The notes beneath the pieces were generated by a model, which saw nothing but the letters and a program-made list of their open reading frames with translations, was not told the DNA's origin and ran no database searches. A program made the translations under genes and the position numbers. From the NCBI GenBank assembly GCA_041821185.1, contig JBGUBD010000007.1, forward strand, positions 186,001 through 250,000: a stretch of DNA of 64,000 nucleotides. Reading direction: 5' to 3'. This stretch comes from Phycisphaerales bacterium AB-hyl4. Its GTDB lineage: Bacteria; Planctomycetota; Phycisphaerae; Phycisphaerales; Phycisphaeraceae. Position 1 is the first letter of the stretch. Every line of letters begins with the position of its first letter. This document shows, one piece after another, positions 43,026-51,712 of the stretch.

Positions 43026-43044
43026 GGATGTTTGGATTTTATGT

Positions 43045-44304
43045 TTATTCGTGTCGAAGGGCGACGATGGGGTCGAGGTTGGCGGCGCGGAAGGCGGGGT
43101 AGATGCCGAAGACGACGCCGACGCTGACGGAGATGCCGACGGCGAGGGCGAGGCTCCACATGGTGACAACAGTAGGCATGCCGGCGAAGAAGGTGACTAG
43201 TGCGGGGATGCTGACGCCCAAGACCATGCCCAGCAGTCCGCCGACCATGGAGAGGACGACAGTTTCGACGAGGAACTGGCCGACGATTTGTCTGCGTTTG
43301 GCGCCGATAGCGCGTCGGATACCAATTTCGCGTGTGCGTTCGGTGACGGAGGCGAGCATGATGTTCATGATGCCGATGCCGCCGACGAGCAGGGAGATGC
43401 CTGCGATTGAGCCGAGCACGATGTTGAAGGTTCGCCGTGTGGCCTCGGCCTGTCGAAGCAGGGCGAGCGGGACGTCCATGCGGTAGTCCTGTCGGCGGTG
43501 ATGTCGTTGGAGCATGCGCTCAATGCCGTCAGCAGCGCGTTCGACGTCGTCGGTGGAGGTGACGCGGGCGATGATGCGGTGCAACTCGACCATTTCGCGC
43601 TGCTGGCCGCCGGCGGTGCGTTGGATGACGATGTCGCCAAAGCGTTCACGTGCGGTGTTGAGCGGGACATAAGCGTCGACGCGATCGTCGGGCGTTTGAA
43701 TGCCGCCGGCATCGGCGTCGTCGCTGCGGACGATGCCGACGACTTCGAATGCGTCGCCGCCAAGTCGCAGTGTCTGGCCGATGGCGTTCTGCGTGGCGAG
43801 CAGTCGCCGTGCACCGTATTCGGTAAGGACGACGACGTTGGAGGAGGTATTCATGTCGGCTTCGCGCAGCGTTCGGCCGGCGATGAGCGGGCGCTGGACG
43901 AGATCAAACCAGAGCGGGGTGGTGCCAACGACACGCAGTTCTTCGGTGCGTTGGCCGAGCCTGCCCTCTTTGGGGACCTGTTTGATGGGGACGACATGTT
44001 CAACTTCGGGGAAGGTTTCCTGTATGCGTGTGAGGTCGTCGTAGAGCAGGCCGTAGATGCTCATGCGAACGCGTTGCGCGGAGCCGCCTTCGTCCTCGGC
44101 GGGCCTGGTGGAGTGGATGATGATGTTCTGGCTGCCGAGCCTGCGGATCTGTTCGAGTGCTTCGGCGCTGGCGCCTTCGCCGACCGCGAGCATGGCGACG
44201 ACGCTGGCGACGCCGAAGACGACGCCGAGCATGGTGAGCATGGACCTCAGCTTGTGCAGCATGAGGTTTCGGATGCCGAGTCGGATGTTACGCCAGGTAC
44301 GCAT
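43045..44304 (-). CDS. MacB-type ABC transporter permease
   Basis: The 419-residue protein has the N-terminal transmembrane helix (RNIRLGIRNLMLHKLRSMLTM, read in two parts, then LGVVFGVASVVAMLAVGEG), a large periplasmic MacB_PCD domain (about 45-270) and three C-terminal helices of the FtsX type. The last include IGIRRAIGAKRRQIVGQFL. It works with the ATPase just upstream and the MacA-like adaptor in a tripartite export pump. The ATPase domain is on a separate polypeptide, unlike E. coli MacB. ATG 44304 is chosen; a TTG at 44316 is possible. Confidence 0.9.
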   Translation of the reverse strand: MRTWRNIRLGIRNLMLHKLRSMLTMLGVVFGVASVVAMLAVGEGASAEALEQIRRLGSQNIIIHSTRPAEDEGGSAQRVRMSIYGLLYDDLTRIQETFPEVEHVVPIKQVPKEGRLGQRTEELRVVGTTPLWFDLVQRPLIAGRTLREADMNTSSNVVVLTEYGARRLLATQNAIGQTLRLGGDAFEVVGIVRSDDADAGGIQTPDDRVDAYVPLNTARERFGDIVIQRTAGGQQREMVELHRIIARVTSTDDVERAADGIERMLQRHHRRQDYRMDVPLALLRQAEATRRTFNIVLGSIAGISLLVGGIGIMNIMLASVTERTREIGIRRAIGAKRRQIVGQFLVETVVLSMVGGLLGMVLGVSIPALVTFFAGMPTVVTMWSLALAVGISVSVGVVFGIYPAFRAANLDPIVALRHE

Positions 44305-44329
44305 GGGAAGTTTCAAGTTTCGAGTTGTT

Positions 44330-44359
44330 AAAGCCCAGGCATGGCCATGCCTGGGCTTT
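44330..44359. repeat. GCCCAGGCAT palindrome, copy 2
   Basis: A perfect 15-bp-arm palindrome (AAAGCCCAGGCATGG and complement) lies between the permease and ATPase genes of one operon. A heptamer array, AAGTTTC, AAGTTTC, GAGTTGT, lies beside it at 44310-44330. Within an operon it is more likely a dispersed repeat or an mRNA processing site than a terminator. Confidence 0.85.
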
Positions 44360-44370
44360 GCGGGGGTTGG

Positions 44371-45099
44371 TCAATCGCGTTCGATGCGGTCGATGACGCC
44401 GTCGCGCATGTAGAGGCGGTTGGGGGCGTGCTGCGCGACTTCGGGTTCGTGTGTGACCATGAGGACGGTTTTGCCCTGCTTGTTGAGGTCTTTGAGCATG
44501 TCCATGATCTGGTCGCCGGTCTTTGAGTCGAGGTTGCCGGTGGGTTCGTCGGCGAGGAGGACGGCAGGGTCGTTGGCCAGCGCGCGGGCGACGGCGACGC
44601 GCTGCTGCTGTCCGCCGGACAGTTCCATGGGTCGATGGCCGAGGCGTTCACCGAGGCCGACGAGTTCGGCAAGCTCGGCGGCGCGGGCGGCGCTGTCGTG
44701 TTCGGTCCAGCCGAGGTAGTACAGGGGCAGTTCGATGTTGCCGCTGACGGTGAGTTGGGGGATGAGGTTGAAGCTCTGGAAGATGAATCCGAGGTGCCGC
44801 AGGCGAAGTTCGGAGAGTCTGTCGTCGTCGAGCGTGTTGACATCCGTGCCTTCGAGCAGGTATCGGCCGGCGGTGGGGCGGTCGAGGCAGCCGAGCAGGT
44901 TGAGCATCGTACTCTTGCCTGACCCGGAGGGGCCCATGATGGCCCAGAAGCTGCCGCGCTCGAAGGTGAGGCTGACGCCGTTGAGGGCGCGAACGACTTC
45001 GCTGCCCATCTTGTAGTGCTTCTGCACTTCATCGAGCAGAACCACGGCGTGGTCGGCGTCGGTGGGCGCGGTCGGCGGGTTGGTGGTGGCTTGTGTCAT
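44371..45099 (-). CDS. MacB/LolD-type ABC transporter ATPase
   Basis: The 242-residue ATPase has Walker [11 protein letters not shown]-loop [14 protein letters not shown], signature [17 protein letters not shown], Walker [15 protein letters not shown] and switch VTHEP. The family drives MacB and LolCDE-type export. It lies 66 bp upstream of the permease gene and 16 bp downstream of the adaptor gene, which indicates one operon. Confidence 0.95.
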   Translation of the reverse strand: MTQATTNPPTAPTDADHAVVLLDEVQKHYKMGSEVVRALNGVSLTFERGSFWAIMGPSGSGKSTMLNLLGCLDRPTAGRYLLEGTDVNTLDDDRLSELRLRHLGFIFQSFNLIPQLTVSGNIELPLYYLGWTEHDSAARAAELAELVGLGERLGHRPMELSGGQQQRVAVARALANDPAVLLADEPTGNLDSKTGDQIMDMLKDLNKQGKTVLMVTHEPEVAQHAPNRLYMRDGVIDRIERD

Positions 45100-45115
45100 G
45101 GGAGCGTCGGCGAGA

Positions 45116-46891
45116 TCAGTCGTCCTGTGGTTGTCGCAGTTCGCGACGTTGGCGCCGCTGCTGCATGGCCTGTTCGCGCTCTTCGGGCGACATCTGTTCG
45201 AGGCGTTCGCGCATCTGCTGGCGTTGTTCGTCGCTCATGCCTTCGCCACCGCGTCGCTGGCCGCGGCGTTGCTCGCTGTCGTCATCGTCCGATCGCGACT
45301 CCGACTCGGGGGCCTGCGCGAGTGTGATGGCGGCTTCTTCGCTGGTGGTGGGCTCACCGGGCTGGGGTTGAAGCGATGCGAGGCGGGCGACGGTCTCGCG
45401 GTCGGGCGAGAGCGGCGGGGCGAGCATGACGCGCTGGCCCGGCTCGATGCCGTCGATGATCCGCACCATGCGGTTGTTGTCCAGGCCGATCTCCACGGGG
45501 ACGGCCATGGGCCCTTCGCGCGTGGGCAGGTACACCACGGGCAGTTCGCCGACGCGGACCACCGACTGTACGGGCACGTAGACCGCGTTGTCATATTGAT
45601 CGACGATGATCTCGGCTCGGCAGGTCATGCCTGTGCGAAGCTCGCCGCCCGTGTCGTCGAGCGCGATCGTTGTGCTGTAGACCGTCAGGTCGGGGTTGAG
45701 CCAGATGCTCTGCGCGTCAGGCAGCGGGGCGATGCGCGTCACGCGCCCGGTGTACGTTCGGCCGGGCAACGCGTCGACCGACACACGCACCGGCTGACCG
45801 ATGCGGACCTTGTCGAGGCTGGATTCGTGCACCTTCACTTCGACGCGCATCGAGCCGCTTTGCGGCAGGTAGATCAACTCCTGCCGTTGGCGGATGCTCT
45901 GGCCGGCTTCCAGCGGTTCCTGGTTGCCCCGGCGGCCGGCCTGGGCGCTGGTGGCGTAGACGACCATGCCCGAACGCGGCGCGACGATTTCGCACTTGGC
46001 GATCTGGTCTTCGATCTGTGCCAGGCGATCATTCTGCTGGGCGTATTCGAGTTGGCGGGCACGCAGCTCAGCCTGGGCCTGCACATTGTCCGCCGAGGCG
46101 CGGCGCTTCGTGCGCTCAAGTGATGCACGCTTCTGATCGACGTCGCTTTGCAGCTCGCGCAGTTTGCGGTCGTGCGCGAACGCTTCCAGCAGATCCAGGT
46201 CGGCGCGGGCGAGGCGAACGTCGAGCTCGCGGCGTTCGACGGTCAGTCGATCGCTGTCGCGCTCGTTCTGCGAGATGTACTGCTCTTCGAACAACCGCTC
46301 GGACCAGCTCAGGCGATCCTGCGCCTGGGTGAGCTCCTGCTCGGCGAGCATGATGCGCGACTGAATCTCTTCCATCTGCTTGGGGTATTCGCCTTCGATG
46401 TACTTGTTCAGATCGAGCTGGGCGAAGTCGTAAGCAAGCTCGGCGACTTCAACGTCGCTTTGGCCTTGGCTTTCAGTGACGGCGAGGTTCTCGCGGGCGC
46501 GGATGAGGCTGGCCTCGGCGTTCTGCACGCTGATCTGCTGGCTGACACGCTGCTCTTCAAATCGGCTGGCGTCGAGCTCGGCGAGCAGGTCGCCTTCTTC
46601 CACCTGTTCGCCTTCCTCAATGAGGTAGATGAGGGTGTTCTGGCCTTCCACTTCGCTGGAGAGGATGACCTGGTCGCGGGCGGCGATCGTGCCGGACTCG
46701 CTGACGCTGATGGTCATCGGCCCTTGCTCGACGGTGAACGTGGGGATGCGCAACGTGTCATCATCGCTGCGCAGCGCGCCGAACCATGTCGCAGCGGCGA
46801 CGGCGGGGATCAGCAAAACGATCAGCACGGCAAGGGCGAGCCGCCACTTGCGTTTGGGGCGGTTGCTCTTCTGGTTTGTATTCTCAGGCAT
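45116..46891 (-). CDS. MacA/HlyD-type periplasmic adaptor
   Basis: The 591-residue protein has an N-terminal membrane anchor (WRLALAVLIVLLIPAVAAATW), a barrel-sandwich hybrid lipoyl half-motif (LSSEVEGQNTLIYLIEEGEQ), a long coiled-coil hairpin (about 95-300) and MacA-type beta-barrel and membrane-proximal domains. The last 70 residues form an unusual charged helix with phased Met/Glu/Arg/Gln repeats (EGMSDEQRQQMRERLEQMSP). In the pump it bridges the inner-membrane MacB-type permease and a TolC channel, both encoded in the same operon. Confidence 0.9.
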   Translation of the reverse strand: MPENTNQKSNRPKRKWRLALAVLIVLLIPAVAAATWFGALRSDDDTLRIPTFTVEQGPMTISVSESGTIAARDQVILSSEVEGQNTLIYLIEEGEQVEEGDLLAELDASRFEEQRVSQQISVQNAEASLIRARENLAVTESQGQSDVEVAELAYDFAQLDLNKYIEGEYPKQMEEIQSRIMLAEQELTQAQDRLSWSERLFEEQYISQNERDSDRLTVERRELDVRLARADLDLLEAFAHDRKLRELQSDVDQKRASLERTKRRASADNVQAQAELRARQLEYAQQNDRLAQIEDQIAKCEIVAPRSGMVVYATSAQAGRRGNQEPLEAGQSIRQRQELIYLPQSGSMRVEVKVHESSLDKVRIGQPVRVSVDALPGRTYTGRVTRIAPLPDAQSIWLNPDLTVYSTTIALDDTGGELRTGMTCRAEIIVDQYDNAVYVPVQSVVRVGELPVVYLPTREGPMAVPVEIGLDNNRMVRIIDGIEPGQRVMLAPPLSPDRETVARLASLQPQPGEPTTSEEAAITLAQAPESESRSDDDDSEQRRGQRRGGEGMSDEQRQQMRERLEQMSPEEREQAMQQRRQRRELRQPQDD

Positions 46892-46982
46892 GGGTGGCCT
46901 CCGTTGTTACTTGCAATTGTCGATTGCGCGGGCTGCTGATCCGTGGCTTCGTCGCTTCGCTTCTCAGCCCTCGGCTTGGGTG

Positions 46983-48917
46983 TCAACCCTCGGCTTGGTT
47001 GGGGTCGTCTTCGTTGAGCGATTGCGGGTCGAACTCGCGCCAGAGGCCGTTGCTGTCAACTTCCAGCAGGCCGATGTCGCGTTGGATTTCCAACTCGGCG
47101 ACGCGGTAGTTGACCATCGCGGCGGTCAGGGCGTTGCGGGCGACGACGAGCGCTTCCTGTGCTTCGAGCAGGTCGCGAATTTCGGCGCGGCCGGCTTGAA
47201 GAAACAGGTCGGCACTGTCGACACGTCGCTCGGCTAGCGCGACGGCCTGGGCTTGAATGCTCACGCCTTCGCGGGATTCGAGCAGCGTTCGCAGGGCGCT
47301 TCGCACGTCCAGCTTGACTTCGTCTTCCTGGGCCTGGTAATCGCGAACGCGTCGTTCGAATTCGATGAGCACATTGCGGTAGATGTTGCGCTCCGCGGTG
47401 CGGTCCAGCGGCAGGTCGAGTTCGAGCAGGGCGGTATAGACGCCGCGCTCCGGCCGAAGGCGGGCGTCAGGCTGGTTGGCGGAGTTGATGCCCCGCCGAG
47501 CGCCAAACTGACCGCTGCCGAAGAGGGTCAGCTCGGGGAGGAAGCCGTCGGCGGCGACGGCGACCTGTCGTTGTGCATCGACAATTTCGCCCTCGGCGAT
47601 CCACAAATCGAGGCGGTGGTTCAATGCGAGGGCGATCGCACGTGTCTCTTCGATTTCATACGGGCCGCCCGCGGTGGGGTCGGGCTCGACGAGATCGATG
47701 GGGGCGTCCAGCGGCATCGAGCCATCGTCATCGGTTTCTTCGTCGGTGGCGGCGACAGCCAACGCCTCGCGTGCGGGGGCGAGGCGTCGCTCGATGAGTT
47801 GGACGAGCTGTTCGAGCTCATTACGTTCGAGGGTGAGGTGTGCGTCCGGCGGCAGGCCGAGCGTGGACTTGAAGTTGTCCAGTTGACTGTTGAACGACTC
47901 GCGGGCGCTGATCCATCGCGAGCGGGCGCGAAGCTCGTCCTGCGCGGCCTGGTCAACCTGGAGCTCGGGTAGAAAGCCGGCCTCGGCGAGGCGGCGGGCA
48001 CGGCGGCCGGCGATGACCAGTCCGCGGTAGTTCTCTTCCGCGTTGTCGACCTGGTCCCATTGCTGGAGCACGCCGAGGTACTGGCTGGCAATGCTCACCG
48101 CGAAGGTACGCTTGAAACGCTCAAAGTTCCAGATGGCGTAGACGGCTTCGCGCTCGGCCTGCGTCAGCGGCTCGGTGACGATGAACCGACCTGCGCCGCG
48201 AAGCAGCGGGATCGAGACCGAGGCGTCGAACTGCAAGCCCATTGATGAACTGCGATCCTGCGTGAGCAGGCGGACGAGGTCGACAGCGATGCGCGAGGTA
48301 ATCGCGGCACCGGTCTGCATTGTTTGTGACGCGCTGCCGATGGCGGTGCCCTCGACGCCGGTAACAGTCTGGTCGCCGCGGAGGTCGGACTCGACAAGGC
48401 CTTCGAGCAGGCCTGCGAAGGTGAGGCGGAAGGCATGGCGTTCGAGGTCGAGGGCGAGCGCGGACCGGTAGACGTTTTCTTTTTGCGTCTGGTAGGTACG
48501 GCTATTCGCGGCGGCGACCTGGAGCGCTTCGTTAAGCGTGAGCACCACCGGCTCGGGCAGCGAGAGGCTCGCGTCGACCTCGGCCTCAATCTCCGTGCGG
48601 AAGTAGTCCGGGTCCGGCCAGCGGTCGATCGGCTCGACGTCGTGGACGTTGCGGCCGGCGGGACTGCGATGGGGCAGGTCCTGCCGAAGCATCAGCCGAC
48701 GGCGGAGCGTGTCGGCAGGGGAATCGATGGTGAACGGCTGCGTGCGGCCGAGGCCTTCGGTCTGCTTGGCTTCGATGATCTGGTCGGCGACGTCGTCGGC
48801 CTGGGCCCGGTAGTCGGCGGCGGACCGGCAGCCCGCGGGCGCGAGCGACAGCCCGGCGATGCTTACTGCGAGCATCGCGCTCCGCCAGGAATGGGCGCGG
48901 GTGAACGGTTGAACCAT
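46983..48917 (-). CDS. TolC-family outer-membrane lipoprotein
   Basis: The 644-residue protein has a lipoprotein signal (LSLAPAGC) and two OEP/TolC repeats with the usual long helices (VVLTLNEALQVAAANSRTYQ, ALNHRLDLWIAEGEIVDAQ and VDSADLFLQAGRAEIRDLLEAQEAL read in parts). It would form the trimeric exit duct for the MacAB-like pump encoded downstream. It is longer than E. coli TolC owing to about 90 extra N-terminal residues and an acidic linker (TDEETDDDGS). ATG 48917 is chosen because it begins the signal peptide. Confidence 0.88.
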   Translation of the reverse strand: MVQPFTRAHSWRSAMLAVSIAGLSLAPAGCRSAADYRAQADDVADQIIEAKQTEGLGRTQPFTIDSPADTLRRRLMLRQDLPHRSPAGRNVHDVEPIDRWPDPDYFRTEIEAEVDASLSLPEPVVLTLNEALQVAAANSRTYQTQKENVYRSALALDLERHAFRLTFAGLLEGLVESDLRGDQTVTGVEGTAIGSASQTMQTGAAITSRIAVDLVRLLTQDRSSSMGLQFDASVSIPLLRGAGRFIVTEPLTQAEREAVYAIWNFERFKRTFAVSIASQYLGVLQQWDQVDNAEENYRGLVIAGRRARRLAEAGFLPELQVDQAAQDELRARSRWISARESFNSQLDNFKSTLGLPPDAHLTLERNELEQLVQLIERRLAPAREALAVAATDEETDDDGSMPLDAPIDLVEPDPTAGGPYEIEETRAIALALNHRLDLWIAEGEIVDAQRQVAVAADGFLPELTLFGSGQFGARRGINSANQPDARLRPERGVYTALLELDLPLDRTAERNIYRNVLIEFERRVRDYQAQEDEVKLDVRSALRTLLESREGVSIQAQAVALAERRVDSADLFLQAGRAEIRDLLEAQEALVVARNALTAAMVNYRVAELEIQRDIGLLEVDSNGLWREFDPQSLNEDDPNQAEG

Positions 48918-49077
48918 GCTTGTAGCCCTGTCAGCGAGGCAAGAAAGTCCCATCGTATGCATATCACACGCCCGCTGCCAGAGCGGTCGTTACAGGTAGA
49001 ACGCGGCAGTGAGGTGTTTGTTGCAGGGGGTGGGGGTAGTTTCTGGCATGGGGTTTTTCGGTGGGAGACGGGGAAGG

Positions 49078-49110
49078 AAAAAGCCCACGGACGGCCATCC
49101 GTGGGCTTTA
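49078..49110 (-). terminator. Palindromic terminator after the regulator gene
   Basis: A CCCACGGA..TCCGTGGG stem lies between A and T runs on both sides (AAAAAGCCCACGG at 49078, GGGCTTTA to 49110), so it can end transcription in either direction. It lies 28 bp after the stop of the sigma-54 regulator. Confidence 0.75.
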
Positions 49111-49137
49111 ATCGACAACAGGTCAGAGGTCACGCCT

Positions 49138-50538
49138 CTATTCGGGTGGGGTGTCGCCTTGGGCGCGGTAGCTGTTGAGGCGGTTGTAGAGGGTTTTAAG
49201 GCTGACGCCGAGCGTTTTGGCGGTTCGGCGTTTGTCGCCCTGATAGTGGCGGAGGGTGGCGTAGATCAACTCGCGTTCGACGTCGGCGAGGCAGGCACCG
49301 ACGTTGAAACTCAGCTCGCCCCGGCGGGTCGACTGGGGCGGGGCCGTGGTGTCGGCATCGGGCAACGGAAGCGTGTCGAGGCGGACGAGGTCGTCAGACA
49401 TGATGTGGGCGCGCTGGATCATGTTGCGCAGCTGACGGACGTTGCCCGGCCAGTGGTAGGCGCGGAGCTGGCGGATGGCTTGAGGGGGGAGGCGTTTGTT
49501 GGTGCGGGTCTGCTTGTTGAACGTGGCGAGGAAGTGATGGGCGAGCAGTTCGACGTCGGCCTCGCGTTCGCGCAGCGGCGGGACGTGGATGGGGAAGACG
49601 CTGAGGCGGTAGAGCAGGTCTTCGCGGAGGACGCCTTCGTCCACGGCCTGCTGGGGGGAGCGGTTGGTGGCGGCGACGACGCGGACGTCGACATCGATTT
49701 CACGTTCGCCGCCGACGCGGACGATCTTGCCGGTTTCCAGGACGCGGAGGAGCCGAACCTGGAGTTCGCGTGGCATTTCGGTGATTTCATCGAGCAGGAG
49801 GGTTCCGCGATGGGCCCGTTCGAAGACGCCGCGTCGCGCCTGGCTGGCCCCGGTAAAGGAGCCTTTTTCGTGGCCGAACAGCTCGGACTCGATCAGGTTT
49901 TCGGGGATGGCGCCGCAGTTGAGGGGGATCATGGGCCCCTGGTGGCGGGCGGAGCGTTCGTGGAGCGTTTGTGCGATGAGTTCCTTGCCCGTGCCGGATT
50001 CACCGACGAGGAGGACGGCGGCCTCGGTCGGGGCGACGCGGGCGATCATGTGGTAGACCTGACACATGGCGGGCGAGTTGCCGAGCATGGGGCCGTAGTC
50101 GCAGGCGGCGAGTCGGCTGGTAGGGGGTTCGGCGGCGGCGTGGTGGTCGGTGTTTTCCTGGTGGTTCTGTTCGTCGGTGTCCTGTGCGATGACTTCAAGG
50201 TGGGTCTGGATGCGTGTGAGGTCGATGGGCTTTTTGAGATAGGCGAGGACTGGGGTGTTGAGGTTGGCGACGCGGCGGTCATCTTCGCCGACTTCGCCGA
50301 TGAGGATGAGCTGGCCGAAGGGCTGGTGGTGGTCGGGGGCGTCGTCGATCAGGTCGAGGCCGGGGCCGTCGGGAAGGGCGGTGTCGAGGAGGACGAGGTC
50401 GGCAGGGGCTTGCTGGAGCATGTCTCGGGCTTCCTGGAGTGAGCGGGCGCAGCGATTGGAGTAGCCATGTCGCTGGGTCATGCGACTCAACGGCTCGAGC
50501 ACGCGTTCGTCGTGCTCGACAAGCAGGGCGGCAGGCAT
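49138..50538 (-). CDS. NtrC-type sigma-54-dependent response regulator
   Basis: The 466-residue protein has an N-terminal receiver (LVLLDTALPDGPG with a phospho-acceptor-type Asp, LKKP Lys), a central AAA+ domain (about 140-370) with Walker A GESGTGKE, the sigma-54 contact loop GSFTGA, Walker B TLLLDEI and arginine finger region FRERE-like PPLREREAD, and a C-terminal Fis-type helix-turn-helix (KRRTAKTLGVSLKTLYNRL). It activates sigma-54 promoters upon phosphorylation. No histidine kinase is adjacent. AGGAGGG lies six bases before ATG 50538. The target genes are unknown; the pump operon lies directly downstream but ends are separated by a terminator. Confidence 0.93.
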   Translation of the reverse strand: MPAALLVEHDERVLEPLSRMTQRHGYSNRCARSLQEARDMLQQAPADLVLLDTALPDGPGLDLIDDAPDHHQPFGQLILIGEVGEDDRRVANLNTPVLAYLKKPIDLTRIQTHLEVIAQDTDEQNHQENTDHHAAAEPPTSRLAACDYGPMLGNSPAMCQVYHMIARVAPTEAAVLLVGESGTGKELIAQTLHERSARHQGPMIPLNCGAIPENLIESELFGHEKGSFTGASQARRGVFERAHRGTLLLDEITEMPRELQVRLLRVLETGKIVRVGGEREIDVDVRVVAATNRSPQQAVDEGVLREDLLYRLSVFPIHVPPLREREADVELLAHHFLATFNKQTRTNKRLPPQAIRQLRAYHWPGNVRQLRNMIQRAHIMSDDLVRLDTLPLPDADTTAPPQSTRRGELSFNVGACLADVERELIYATLRHYQGDKRRTAKTLGVSLKTLYNRLNSYRAQGDTPPE

Positions 50539-50590
50539 TTGAATCCCTCCTGTGGGGTTGTTTTTCAAGAATGCTGGAGCGGTGGTGCGG

Positions 50591-51169
50591 TCATCGCAGG
50601 GCAACGGCCTGCGACTGGCGTGAAGTCGCGGGCTTGGCAGGGGGCGCAGGCGTGAAGTGGGCCTGACCGTTTTGCCGGTAGAGGTCGACGTAGAACTCCA
50701 GCAGGCAGGAGGCGTCATCGATGTCGCCGCGATGACGTGTGTAGCGGAGCCCGCAGCGGGCGAACAGGTTGATGATCTGAGCCGTGGGCCAGGTGGTCTG
50801 TGCGACGAGTTTGAGGTAGCCGAAGTAGTGGCAGTGCTGGACGGCGGCGATCAGGAGTTGCTCGGGGATATCAGCGTCTTCCCATGCATCGTCGATGCAG
50901 AGTTGTGTAAGGCGCGCGATCATGGGTTGTTCGTGCTGGAGGCCGGCGACGCCGACGACGATGCCGTCGATTTCGGCGATCCAGAGGTGGTTGGGCGGCT
51001 GCGTGAAATAGTCAGCCTCGACGTCGGCGGCGGTGAGCGGATTGGGCGGGACGGGACCGACCATAGGCTCGCTTTGGGCTAAAAGGCTTGCGACAGCGTT
51101 GGCATCATCGTCGCGGAATGGCCTGAGGCGGATCGGGCGGGTGATGGGAGCGGTGGTGTTCAGGTGCAT
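50591..51169 (-). CDS. GNAT-like acetyltransferase
   Basis: The 192-residue protein has RPIRLRPFRDDDANAVASLL at the N-terminus, HLWIAEIDGIVVGVAGL for strands 2-3, then RLTQLCIDDAWEDADIPEQL in place of the acetyl-CoA loop, and a C-terminal strand NLFARCGLRYTRHRG. The Q/R-x-x-G-x-G/A loop is poorly conserved, so it may be a degenerate member. ATG 51169 has GGAGG nine bases upstream; TTG 51178 is less likely. The tail is Pro/Ala-rich. Confidence 0.7.
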   Translation of the reverse strand: MHLNTTAPITRPIRLRPFRDDDANAVASLLAQSEPMVGPVPPNPLTAADVEADYFTQPPNHLWIAEIDGIVVGVAGLQHEQPMIARLTQLCIDDAWEDADIPEQLLIAAVQHCHYFGYLKLVAQTTWPTAQIINLFARCGLRYTRHRGDIDDASCLLEFYVDLYRQNGQAHFTPAPPAKPATSRQSQAVALR

Positions 51170-51712
51170 TTTCGGCAACCTCCGTGTTGTCGTCAGGTCG
51201 GCCGTGGCTGGAGCCGGGCGGCGGGCCTTCTGTGGTTTTCGTGATGTCCTTCAACGTGATTGGCCGACGCTTCCAGCCGTCCACCCCTCGGCCGACCACG
51301 TTTTTTCATGCCCACACAGTAAACTTGACGATGCGAAAGAAGCCCATCCGGTGACGTCCCCAACAGCGGGGTTGGTCGCACTGAATTCACGCTCGGTGTG
51401 AGCCTTAGCCGGGGTACGGCCGACATCGGCCGCAGCGCATTCGTCAGCCGCCCGAAGGCCAGTCATTCATACGTATTGCCGAGTGAGCCGGATTTTCTAA
51501 AAAACCCGGTTTTGTAGTAGGGTTATTTTTGACAACAACTCAGCATTTCCCTTAGCATGCCCTCCGGCTAAGCCGGTTGACCGTGCGGTCAGTGCACAGG
51601 TTGAACGGGGCTTTTAAGGGGCGGAGCGTCCGTTGCGGTTTGGCGAGTTGTTGAAATTTGGGGCCACCTTTGCCGCGGGGCCGCCCTCGCGTGCGACAAG
51701 GGAACTGTCGAG
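51170..51712. other. Intergenic region upstream of the subtilisin gene
   Basis: Short minus-strand frames here look like chance. The AT-rich part around 51495-51560 contains a candidate promoter for the subtilisin gene and an ACCCGGTTTTGTAGTAGGGTT stretch with short inverted parts. The mRNA leader would then be about 150 bases. Confidence 0.4.
51529..51558 (+). promoter_or_regulatory. Candidate sigma-70 promoter of the subtilisin gene
   Basis: A perfect -35 TTGACA (51529-51534), an 18-base spacer and -10 TAGCAT (51553-51558). The -10 is weak (four of six matches). Confidence 0.45.

Noticed and set aside
51251..51466. 71-codon minus-strand frame before the subtilisin gene
   Set aside because: No ribosome-binding site or motif; several overlapping frames of equal quality exist in the same stretch.
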